Source: Planctomycetota bacterium
Lineage (GTDB): Bacteria > Planctomycetota > PLA2
Direction: 5' to 3'
Length of the DNA stretch: 39,145 bases
Assembly (NCBI GenBank): GCA_027297745.1
Contig: JAPUHK010000052.1
Span: 1 to 39,145 of the forward strand
The notes under the pieces were generated by a model. It was not told the DNA's origin, made no database searches, and saw only the letters and a list, made by a program, of their open reading frames with translations. Position numbers and translations under genes: made by a program. Within the stretch, counting starts at the first letter, position 1. Each line of letters starts with the position of its first letter. Below are positions 24,062 to 31,630 of this stretch, piece after piece.

Positions 24062-26713
24062 ATGGCCGGCATCGGGTTCGAGCTGCGCAAGCTGGTCGAG
24101 GACAGGGACGACTTGTTCTCGCGCATCCGCGCGTACGTCTCCGCGGGGTTGATCTCCTCGGGCCCGTGGATCATGGCCATCCTGACGCTGTCCCTGTTCA
24201 GCCTCGGCGGCGAGCGGCTGAGCGGCAAGGAAGGGTACGAGCTGTTCCGCGCTCTCGTGACCTACGCCTTCGCCTTCAGCCTGATCGTCGTCGGCATCGG
24301 CCAGATGGCCATCACGCGCCAGGTCGCGGACCTGCTGTATTCGCACCAGCACGACCGGGTGCTGCCGGCCTTCCTCACGTGTTTCGCGCTGACGGGCGTC
24401 GTGCAGGCCACAATCGGGACGCTGTTCTGCGTGCTCGCCGGCTTCGGAGCAGGCCTCAGCTTCGTTGCCGTGTCGCTGTATGTGATCATCAGCCTGAGCT
24501 GGCTGGCGCTCGTCTGGCTGAGCATCATCCGCGAGTACGGCGAGGTACTGCGTGCCTACACGTACGGCCTGGCGGCCGCGCTGATCGTGTTCCTGATGGC
24601 GGCGCAGCTCGAAGGGGCGGTCGGCCTGCTCGGCGCGTATGCGGCCGGACAAGGCCTGACGCTCGTGCTGCTCCTGCGCGCCATCCTGCGCGGTATGGAC
24701 AGTAGCGGCGCGCGCGACCTCTCGATCGTGCCCAGCATGCGCGGCTTCCCGAAGCTGGTCGCCGTCGGGCTGTTCTACAACGCGGCCATGTGGGCGGACA
24801 AGATCGTCTTCTGGTTCGCGGACGGGACCGGACCGCACCCGATGGTTCGCTTCCATCCCCTCTACGACACGAGCACGTTCCTGGCCTACCTGACCGTGAT
24901 CCCGGCCCTGGCCCTCAACCTGGTGCGGCTCGAGACCGACTTCTACGAGCGCTACCGCGGCTACTACGGCGCCATCCTGGGCGGCATGCCGCTCAAGATC
25001 ATCGAGGAGCGGCGTGAGCGCATGTTCGACTCGATGCGCTACGGCGCCGTACGTCTCTTGCGCGTGCAGGGCGCGCTGACGGCGCTGCTGATCCTGTTCG
25101 CGCCCTACGTGATCACGACGCTCGAGCTGCCGGACGCCGCCGTGCGCATCTTCCGGCTGGCGTGTCTGGGGGCCTTCTTCCACGTGCTGCTGCTGATCAC
25201 GATCCTGATGCAGCTGTACTTCGACCTGCGCAAGGAGGCCATGTGGTCCTCGCTCCTGTTCCTGGTGCTCAACGCCGGCCTGGCGGGCTGGAGCGTGAAC
25301 ATGGGCGTGCACAGCTACGGCCTCGGCTATGCCGTGGCGACCTTCATCAGCCTGCTCTTCGGCTACAGCCTGCTGGGCAGCGGGCTCACGAACCTGGAGT
25401 ACCTGACGTTCACGAACCAGCCCGTGACGGACACGCGCGGCGACAAGAAGCGGGGCTGGGCGCTGTTCGGGAAGAAGAAGGCCACGCCGGAGCAGGTGGA
25501 GAAGACCGAGGAAGAGAAACAGGACGAGCTGCACGAACCCGTCGATCCCGAAGCCGCGGGGATGCACGTGGAAGCGGTGTCCCCCATCGAGCCCGTCGCC
25601 AAGCCCTCACCCGAGCCCGAGCACGAGCCGTTGGTTGACCCGGAGGCCCCCGCCAGCGAGATCACCGCGCTCACTGAGGACATCGCCGAGACGCTGCGCC
25701 ACGAACAGCTGTTGCGCGAGTCGTCGACGCGGCACGAGGACGAGAGCGGAGAGGTCGATCTCGGCGCCACTCCCACGCGCACGGAGCTGTTCGACGAGTC
25801 CGGCGCCTTCCACATCATCGCCGTCGGCGAGCCCGAATCCGGGCACGAGGACGAGAACAAAGAGGTCGATCTCAGCGCCACTCCCACGCGCACGGAGATG
25901 TTCGACGAGTCCGACGCCTTCCACATCACCGCCGTCGGCGAGCCCGAATCCGGGCACGAGGACGAGCAGGAGGAGGGCGAGGTCGATCTAGGCGCGACTC
26001 CCACGCAGACGGAGGTTTTCGGCGACCCGGCCGCGTTCGACGCCTCGGCCGAGGAGACGCCGCCTGCACTCGAACCGGAACCCGAACCCGAGACCGCCAC
26101 CGTCGATGCAACTGCGTTGCCGACCGACACCGAGCTGCTCGAGGATTCGGAGGAGCTCGAGCTCACGGACGAGGCAGCGCCGGAACCGCCGCCCGATCCG
26201 CAGCCGCAGCACGACGACCCCGTTACGGACACGCCGACGCACACCGAGGCCTTCGACGACCCCGGCGCCTTCGAGCGCGTCGTCTCGGAGCCGGAGCCCG
26301 AGGCTCCCCCGGAGACCTCAACCGACTCGGAGTCGGTGTCGGTCCCCGAGGAGCTGCCCGAGCTGGACGAAGACGATTTCGACCTGCACGACGTCGGCAC
26401 GCTGACCGGTGATCCGCTGGTCGACCGCATCGTCTTCGACCTCCCCCTGCACGAGGAGCAGACCGCGGACGATCCCGCGGCCCCCGGCCTGCTGGACGTC
26501 CCGGACATGGCGTCGGGGCCGGAAGGCGGCCGCGTTATCATCGACGTGCCTCCGCGCTCCGACGACCTGCACGACGCCGACACGGCGGAGTTCGACGAGG
26601 ATCCGGCGCAAGCGCGAGTGACGCTCGACTTGGACGACGAGAAGCCCGCGACGGACGACGACACGGGCGGGGAGCGCGACGACGGAGACATCCCCACCGA
26701 CACGGAAGGATAG
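24062..26713 (+). CDS. pelG: PelG-like membrane exporter with long acidic C-terminal tail
   Basis: Residues 1-455 are a multi-pass membrane protein with the PelG start (M-A-G-I-G-F-E-L-R-K-L, then S-S-G-P-W-I-M-A-I) and about twelve hydrophobic helices. That matches the full Pseudomonas PelG length (about 456). PelG is a Wzx/MATE-related transporter that moves the polymer across the inner membrane with PelD, PelE and PelF. From about residue 460 (K-K-R-G-W-A-L-F-G-K-K-K) it continues for about 420 acidic, Pro-rich, disordered-looking residues with repeats of V-D-L-G-A-T-P-T-R-T-E-x-F-D-E-S-x-A-F, also found in PelD. I know of no such tail in classical PelG. AGGAGGTGA lies 10 nt before ATG 24062. 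Confidence 0.92.
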   Translation: MAGIGFELRKLVEDRDDLFSRIRAYVSAGLISSGPWIMAILTLSLFSLGGERLSGKEGYELFRALVTYAFAFSLIVVGIGQMAITRQVADLLYSHQHDRVLPAFLTCFALTGVVQATIGTLFCVLAGFGAGLSFVAVSLYVIISLSWLALVWLSIIREYGEVLRAYTYGLAAALIVFLMAAQLEGAVGLLGAYAAGQGLTLVLLLRAILRGMDSSGARDLSIVPSMRGFPKLVAVGLFYNAAMWADKIVFWFADGTGPHPMVRFHPLYDTSTFLAYLTVIPALALNLVRLETDFYERYRGYYGAILGGMPLKIIEERRERMFDSMRYGAVRLLRVQGALTALLILFAPYVITTLELPDAAVRIFRLACLGAFFHVLLLITILMQLYFDLRKEAMWSSLLFLVLNAGLAGWSVNMGVHSYGLGYAVATFISLLFGYSLLGSGLTNLEYLTFTNQPVTDTRGDKKRGWALFGKKKATPEQVEKTEEEKQDELHEPVDPEAAGMHVEAVSPIEPVAKPSPEPEHEPLVDPEAPASEITALTEDIAETLRHEQLLRESSTRHEDESGEVDLGATPTRTELFDESGAFHIIAVGEPESGHEDENKEVDLSATPTRTEMFDESDAFHITAVGEPESGHEDEQEEGEVDLGATPTQTEVFGDPAAFDASAEETPPALEPEPEPETATVDATALPTDTELLEDSEELELTDEAAPEPPPDPQPQHDDPVTDTPTHTEAFDDPGAFERVVSEPEPEAPPETSTDSESVSVPEELPELDEDDFDLHDVGTLTGDPLVDRIVFDLPLHEEQTADDPAAPGLLDVPDMASGPEGGRVIIDVPPRSDDLHDADTAEFDEDPAQARVTLDLDDEKPATDDDTGGERDDGDIPTDTEG
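25751..26050 (+). repeat. Three tandem ~111-117-bp repeats in the PelG tail
   Basis: Units start at 25751, 25862 and 25979 (periods 111 and 117 bp, i.e. 37 and 39 codons). Each begins GAGGTCGATCT and codes E-V-D-L-x-A-T-P-T-x-T-E-x-F. The first two are nearly identical, including G-E-P-E-S-G-H-E-D-E. The encoded motif is shared with the PelD arm. Confidence 0.75.
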
Positions 26714-26726
26714 CGCGCGGACGTGC

Positions 26727-26732
26727 TACGAT
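26727..26732 (+). promoter_or_regulatory. Candidate -10 box before the 26743 gene
   Basis: TACGAT ends 10 nt before GTG 26743, without a Shine-Dalgarno. It would allow leaderless transcription independent of pel. Confidence 0.4.
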
Positions 26733-26742
26733 CACCGGTCCG

Positions 26743-29700
26743 GTGCGCGTCTTCGGGGTCGGGTGTCTGCTGCTCTTGCTGTACGTACCGGGCTCGGCGC
26801 AAGAACAGCGCGCTCCAAAGCTGAACCTGCGCGCCGAGGCAGCCTTCCAGCGCGGCCGCGCCGCCCTCAACAACGGACAGAGCACGCAAGCGAACTCCTA
26901 TTTTCGGGAGGCGCTGCAGTCCCATCCCCGCTCGGTGCCGATCCTGGCGGCGCTCGTTCAAGCTTCGGGAGACCACGATGCGGACTGGCCGCTCTTGCTG
27001 CACCGGCTGGCCGCGGCGGCGGCGGACGAGACTGGCGCTTTCAATTTGGGGCGCACGACGCGAAGAGACCTTGGGAAGGACCGGCGGACGTTGGTCGCGG
27101 TGGAGAGGGCGCGCGCGCAGGCGTTGCTGGAACTCTACGGGGCCCGCGAAGCGCTCAGCGGTCCGGGCAGCGTCGCGCTCGCACGCGCTTATGCGGACAT
27201 CCAGGCCGAGCTTGCGGCAGAGTCGGAGACACACTCCGCCGGCGTCGACGAGGGCGCACCGCCCGAGAGCTTCGTGCCGCCGAGCGCGCCGGTGACGGCC
27301 GCGCTCGCGGCGCTGTGCACACGACTGTTGGAGGAAGGCAAGGCGCAGGAAGCCTTCGATGCGGCTGCCTGCCTGCGCGGACTGGCCGCCCAGGCCGCGT
27401 TCCAGCACCTCAACGGTACGGTCCCGGACCTGGCAGCGGAAGGCGCGCTTGCCGCGGGAGTGATGCACCGCGCCCGCCGCCGCTTGTTGGGCAAGCCGCC
27501 CGCGCCCGTGCAGCGCCCTCCGCCACCGCGCGAGGTGGAGCAGGAAGAGGAGGACGAAGAGGGTTGCTCCGAGATGCTCGAGGGCGACGAGGACCTGCCC
27601 CCGGAACACGAAGACCAGGAGATCCGCGATCCCGAGCCGGACTTCGACCCGACGGGTGCGGCGGAACGCGCGATCACGGACGAGCACCGGCGCATGTCGA
27701 AGCCGGCCGTCGCGTTCTCTCCCCGTGGCTACTACCGCGTCGAGACCAGTTGCGGCGCGCAGACGTTGAAAACGGTCGTCGAGCAGATCGAACAACATCA
27801 CGCACGCCTGGTGCGCTGGTACGGCAAGGACCCGTTCCTCGAGTGCTCGGGCATCGTGCGGGTGGTGCCGGACTTCGCGGACATCGAGAGCGAAGGGCAG
27901 CCGTACCACTGGGCGCGGGGCTTTCAGCGCGGCGACACGACCGTCGTGCGCTTCGCCGTGAGCGGCAAGCTAGAGCTCGCGCGGCTCCTGACCCACGAGC
28001 TGACCCACCGCTTCGACAGGCGACTCTACCCCGCGATGCCGAGTTGGCTGGCGGAGGGCCGCGCAGTCTACACGGCCGCGGCCTTCCATCTGCCCCCAGA
28101 CAAGGAGTTCCTGGAGCTGGCCATGGACTGGGAGCGCGTGCGCGGCGCACGCAATACGCACTACGGAACGCCGGAAAAGCTGATCCGGCTGCTGCGCGAC
28201 GAGCCGCGCGACTATCGTGACAACTACACGGCGGGTCACGCCCTGTGGATCTACCTGACCACGTGGCGGCCCGGTGTGCGCAAGGCGTTCGCCCCTCAGA
28301 TCCCGAAGTGGCTGAACAGCATGAAGCTGCCCGGCAAGGACCCGTACGTCGCCTTCAAACACTTCTTTATGGACGGAAAGGGCGGACGGCCGAATACCCT
28401 GCGCCGCTTCGCTTCCGGGTTCAAGACGTTCCTCAACGGTTTCTTCCTCGAGGAGCCGCCGGCGTGGACGAAACGCTACATCCGCAACTGGACTCCCCGC
28501 GGCTCCTTTGTCTACGACGCCCCGACCTGGCCCTATTCGAAGCGGCGCTCAGAGCCCTTCTTCGGCCAACGCCACGCGGCGCGCGCAGCCGACATCCTGT
28601 GGCGCCACGACGACCCGGCCGCCCTGGAGGCGCACGAATGGGCGCTGCACGTCGACGGCGACAGCCCCGAGCGCCTCATCATGCTGGAGCGCTTGCTGCA
28701 GATCCGGAACCTACCTGCGGGCGTCTGGGCTGTCCGCCGCATCCTGCACCGGTACGGCGAGGCCGAGGCAACCGACAACGGCGCGCCTTCGGCGATCGTG
28801 GGAGAGCGCTCTGCCTTTCAACGCTACCTCAAGGCACTGCGCGGCGCGGCCGCCTACTGGCGCAAACGGGACTTCGCCGACGCCGCTGATGCAGTCGAGC
28901 GCAGCGCCCTGCGGCTGCAGCGCAGCGCGGGCCTGCCGGCGGCGACGCCCGGCGCGATTCCCGCGCGCATGCTGCGCCCGCAAGTGCACTCGCCCGCGGC
29001 CTGGGGCTGGAAGGAGGACACGCTCGTAGGCTACGACCAGTGGCGCGCCATCGGCTTGTGGCACGAGACGCCGGAGGGCGATCTCGTCGTCGGCAGCACG
29101 AAGGGATCGAGCGTCTCCGAGGCGCGCAGCTTGCGTATCCATCACTGCTTCGTGCGTGGCCGGCGGCCGCTGTCCGGCGCCTACGCGCTACGCACGCGCG
29201 TCCACCTGTTGCGCCCGTACGTGCAGGGAGCGCTCGTGCTCGGTCGCACCCGCCGCGACCGGCACGTGCGCCTGGAGTTCGAAGCCGGTGACGAGCACTA
29301 CGCCGCGGGACGCGGCAAGGAGCGTGCGCCGCTCGGCTATGTCCGCGTCCGGTTGAGCACCCTCAGCGAGCGCGAACACGTTCTGCCCGGCTTCGGCGAC
29401 TGGGTGCAGGTGCCCACGGACGGAAAGCACCCCGACTCCTTCGAGGTGCTGCTGCTCGTGGACGGCCCTCAGGTGCACGCCTTTGTGGAGCGTGCACACG
29501 TGCTGAGCCACTACGACCTGCGCGCACGCGACATCGCCGGACACTACGGCTTCGCGGTGGAGATCGGCTCCTTCCGCGTCGGGGACGCGCAGGTGACCGA
29601 GTTTCCGGCCGGCGCGCCGGAGCAGGTCGGTGCGGCGCCGTGGCCTCAGCCGTATTCGGCGGCGCGCTTGCCGCTGCCCGCGCAAGTGTTGCACCGCCCC

Positions 29701-30093
29701 ATCGAAGGCGTGCCGCTGCACACGGAGGGCACGTTGATGATCTGGTTCCCGGGCCCTGTGGACCTGAACGTCGAAAGGGCCGACTTCCTGCTGCGCGCCC
29801 ACCGCACGTGGTTCGAGAATGCGGCGAAGTCGCGCACAGTACGCAGCGCGGCGCAGGTCATGATCGTCGTGCCGGAGGCATGGCCCGAAGTGGAGCGCGA
29901 GTGGTACAAAAAACGCGCGCAGGCGGCCTGCCGCAGTGTGCAGCTGCGAGCAGTGGGCAAGGATGTCGACGGGGCGCCGGACTACCCACTGTTCGTTTTC
30001 GTGGACCCGCTCGGCGTCGTACGTGCCTCCGCAGGCGGCGGGCAGTGGCAGTGGCGCGGCGCGCCCTGGTTCAGGGCCTACCGCGGTTGGTGA
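26743..30093 (+). CDS. Large secreted gluzincin-like metalloprotease with extra C-terminal domains
   Basis: 1116 residues with a signal peptide (MRVFGVGCLLLLLYVPGSAQ). Residues ~30-80 are TPR-like. About 265-300 are a strongly acidic linker. About 330-560 contain H418-E-L-T-H422 and Glu438 in P-S-W-L-A-E-G, the HExxH...E zinc triad of DUF1570-type peptidases. About 740-960 look like a LamG/concanavalin-type sandwich (R-T-R-V-H-L-L-R-P-Y-V-Q-G-A-L-V-L-G-R). The last 120 residues resemble a thioredoxin fold without CxxC (L-M-I-W-F-P-G...Y-P-L-F-V-F-V-D-P-L-G-V-V). It starts 29 bp after pelG, so it may be co-transcribed, though a TACGAT box suggests its own promoter. A role in matrix protein processing is inference. 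It ends 4 bp from the convergent lipoprotein operon. Confidence 0.75.
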   Translation: MRVFGVGCLLLLLYVPGSAQEQRAPKLNLRAEAAFQRGRAALNNGQSTQANSYFREALQSHPRSVPILAALVQASGDHDADWPLLLHRLAAAAADETGAFNLGRTTRRDLGKDRRTLVAVERARAQALLELYGAREALSGPGSVALARAYADIQAELAAESETHSAGVDEGAPPESFVPPSAPVTAALAALCTRLLEEGKAQEAFDAAACLRGLAAQAAFQHLNGTVPDLAAEGALAAGVMHRARRRLLGKPPAPVQRPPPPREVEQEEEDEEGCSEMLEGDEDLPPEHEDQEIRDPEPDFDPTGAAERAITDEHRRMSKPAVAFSPRGYYRVETSCGAQTLKTVVEQIEQHHARLVRWYGKDPFLECSGIVRVVPDFADIESEGQPYHWARGFQRGDTTVVRFAVSGKLELARLLTHELTHRFDRRLYPAMPSWLAEGRAVYTAAAFHLPPDKEFLELAMDWERVRGARNTHYGTPEKLIRLLRDEPRDYRDNYTAGHALWIYLTTWRPGVRKAFAPQIPKWLNSMKLPGKDPYVAFKHFFMDGKGGRPNTLRRFASGFKTFLNGFFLEEPPAWTKRYIRNWTPRGSFVYDAPTWPYSKRRSEPFFGQRHAARAADILWRHDDPAALEAHEWALHVDGDSPERLIMLERLLQIRNLPAGVWAVRRILHRYGEAEATDNGAPSAIVGERSAFQRYLKALRGAAAYWRKRDFADAADAVERSALRLQRSAGLPAATPGAIPARMLRPQVHSPAAWGWKEDTLVGYDQWRAIGLWHETPEGDLVVGSTKGSSVSEARSLRIHHCFVRGRRPLSGAYALRTRVHLLRPYVQGALVLGRTRRDRHVRLEFEAGDEHYAAGRGKERAPLGYVRVRLSTLSEREHVLPGFGDWVQVPTDGKHPDSFEVLLLVDGPQVHAFVERAHVLSHYDLRARDIAGHYGFAVEIGSFRVGDAQVTEFPAGAPEQVGAAPWPQPYSAARLPLPAQVLHRPIEGVPLHTEGTLMIWFPGPVDLNVERADFLLRAHRTWFENAAKSRTVRSAAQVMIVVPEAWPEVEREWYKKRAQAACRSVQLRAVGKDVDGAPDYPLFVFVDPLGVVRASAGGGQWQWRGAPWFRAYRGW

Positions 30094-30097
30094 CGGC

Positions 30098-30517
30098 CTA
30101 CTCCACGTCGTGGGCCGTGAGGAACATGCTCTTGCTCAACGCCGTGAAGAACTTCTGGTAGGTCTCGGGATCGGTGACCATCTGCCGCCCGTACTGAGCG
30201 CTCGCGCGCACCGCCGTCTGCTGCTCCCCGCGCCGCTTGACGGTCACCATCATGCGCAGCGCGTATCCCTCGAGCTTGGTGCCGCTGATGATGCCGAGGT
30301 TGCTGTTGGCGTCATCGATCACGAAGCCGAGATCCTGCAGCGTGCCGATCACCGAGCGCATCACGAGCGTCTCGTCGGTCGTGTCGAAGACCCGGGTCTG
30401 AATGGCGCGCAGCTTGACAGCGTCCTCGGTCGCTTGCAGCAGATGCCGTTGAGAGGACTCGCAGGCGCCCGCCAGCAACGCGAAGAGGACTCCGAGAACG
30501 AGGGGGAAACGGCTCAT
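30098..30517 (-). CDS. Small lipoprotein, paralogue of the upstream gene
   Basis: 139 residues; ATG 30517 gives a lipoprotein signal with Cys19 (L-L-A-G-A-C). The mature part contains L-R-A-I-Q-T-R-V-F-D-T-T-D-E, L-Q-D-L-G-F-V-I-D-D-A-N-S-N-L-G-I-I-S-G-T-K and a C-terminal T-Y-Q-K-F-F-T-A-L-S-K-S-M-F-L motif. The same three blocks occur in the neighbouring 30514-31029 protein, so the two are paralogues. I know the pattern only as a family of uncharacterised lipoproteins; the predicted fold is a small alpha/beta sandwich. The start overlaps the upstream stop (ATGA), so translation is probably coupled. Last gene of a three-lipoprotein operon, convergent with the pel region. Confidence 0.75.
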   Translation of the reverse strand: MSRFPLVLGVLFALLAGACESSQRHLLQATEDAVKLRAIQTRVFDTTDETLVMRSVIGTLQDLGFVIDDANSNLGIISGTKLEGYALRMMVTVKRRGEQQTAVRASAQYGRQMVTDPETYQKFFTALSKSMFLTAHDVE

Positions 30518-31029
30518 AGGTCGTGCGCCTCCAGGAACAGGGCCCGGCTCAGCTTGTTGAAGAACTCCCGGTAGATCTCGGGGTCGTTGATCGCCTCGCG
30601 CTTGCTGATTTGGCCGTGGTTGTTCCACACGACGCGCTGGAAGGTCGCACGCACGGAGAGCGACTTCTTGCCCACGCGATGCGTGACGATCGAGGCGCGC
30701 AGCTTCTGGTGGTGATCGTACGGGACGTCCGAGCGGAGCAGGCCCGAGGCGATGACGGCGAAGACCACTTCCCCCGTCACGATCGCCGAGCGGTCCTTGG
30801 AGGCGGTCAGCACGCCGAGCTGGTCCTCGCTCGCGTCGACGTGAAAGCCCAGATCCTGCAGCAGCGCGCTGCTGGCCTTCAGCACCTGAACCTCGTCTAC
30901 GGTGTCGAAGCGGCGCGTCTGCATGCGCCTCTGCTCGACGACCCCCGTGCGTGGAGAGAGCGGATGGGAGCTGGAGGTGCTCTCGCAGGCGGCGAGCAGG
31001 AGCCCCAGCGGCAGCAGCCACCGGCGCAT
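30514..31029 (-). CDS. Lipoprotein of the same uncharacterised family
   Basis: 171 residues from ATG 31029, which gives a compact lipoprotein signal (MRRWLLPLGLLLAAC, Cys15); the longer track start adds 11 residues with no signal character. Blocks shared with its 3' paralogue: M-Q-T-R-R-F-D-T-V-D-E, L-Q-D-L-G-F-H-V-D-A-S-E-D-Q-L-G-V-L-T-A-S-K-D and I-Y-R-E-F-F-N-K-L-S-R-A-L-F-L. It carries an extra central segment (residues ~85-115). Middle gene of the operon, 42 bp after the BamE-like gene. The operon faces the pel locus, which lacks a recognisable PelC, but no sequence feature ties it to PelC. Confidence 0.75.
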   Translation of the reverse strand: MRRWLLPLGLLLAACESTSSSHPLSPRTGVVEQRRMQTRRFDTVDEVQVLKASSALLQDLGFHVDASEDQLGVLTASKDRSAIVTGEVVFAVIASGLLRSDVPYDHHQKLRASIVTHRVGKKSLSVRATFQRVVWNNHGQISKREAINDPEIYREFFNKLSRALFLEAHDL

Positions 31030-31071
31030 GTTCCCGAGCGTCACGATTCCCCGCTCCCGCACGCCGAGCGC

Positions 31072-31482
31072 CTAGAACGAAGACGAGTGGTAGGCGAAGT
31101 CGCGCACCTTGTGATCGTGATCGAACTTGACGATCACGGTCAGCGTGCGCTGCGTGCTGGAGCGGACGGACTTCTGAGCGTGCCACAGGATGAACCAGCC
31201 GGAGCTGGCGGCGGTCACGTCCGTGGCGAAGCGCTCGTAAATCCAGACCTCGCGCCCGTCCTCGTCGGTGGACACGATGTTCGGGCTGCCCAGCGCCTCG
31301 GCGACGTCGGCCGACGGCATGCCCTTGCGGATCTCACGCTGCACGACTCCCGTCGTCAGCTTCTTGCCGGTGCGCGCGTCGCGCACCTCGTCCGTTTGGC
31401 GCTGGGCCTCGGTCTGGCAGCCCGGCAAGAGCGCGAGCAGCAGCGCGGCCGGCAAAAGCAAGAACGTCTTGGCGGACGTCAT
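31072..31482 (-). CDS. BamE/SmpA-like lipoprotein
   Basis: 136 residues; ATG 31482 follows GGAGG by 8 nt and gives a lipoprotein signal with Cys22 (L-L-P-G-C). The mature core has the SmpA/OmlA pattern: V-V-Q-R-E-I-R-K-G-M-P-S-A-D-V-A-E-A-L-G-S-P, then W-I-Y-E-R-F and V-I-V-K-F-D-H-D-H-K-V. Proteins of this fold include BamE, a small lipoprotein of the outer-membrane barrel assembly complex, but many are unrelated in function. First gene of the operon; a TAGTAT box lies about 40 bp upstream. Confidence 0.75.
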   Translation of the reverse strand: MTSAKTFLLLPAALLLALLPGCQTEAQRQTDEVRDARTGKKLTTGVVQREIRKGMPSADVAEALGSPNIVSTDEDGREVWIYERFATDVTAASSGWFILWHAQKSVRSSTQRTLTVIVKFDHDHKVRDFAYHSSSF

Positions 31483-31522
31483 CGGGGCACCTCCAGGCCA
31501 GGCGCGTTGCCCGGCCCGACCA

Positions 31523-31528
31523 ATACTA
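31523..31528 (-). promoter_or_regulatory. -10 box of the lipoprotein operon
   Basis: TAGTAT on the minus strand, about 40 nt before ATG 31482, followed by a short leader containing GGAGG. The best -35 (GGTTTG, 16-bp spacer) is weak. Confidence 0.35.
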
Positions 31529-31554
31529 TCCCTAATAGCATCCCAAACCACCGT

Positions 31555-31582
31555 GGGCGGGAGGGAGCGGCGCAACCCGCCC
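31555..31582 (-). terminator. Hairpin downstream of the GH114-like gene
   Basis: GGGCGGG and CCCGCCC form a 7-bp GC stem with a 14-nt loop, about 50 nt after the stop of the GH114-like gene. No T-run. Confidence 0.3.
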
Positions 31583-31630
31583 TTGCCGGCCCGTAGAGGG
31601 GACGATCGGCAGATTCTCACGTGCAAGGGC

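Noticed and set aside
25363-27909. 848-residue minus-strand ORF rich in Ser
   Set aside because: The Ser and Val runs are antisense to the acidic GAG/GAC codons of the PelG tail.
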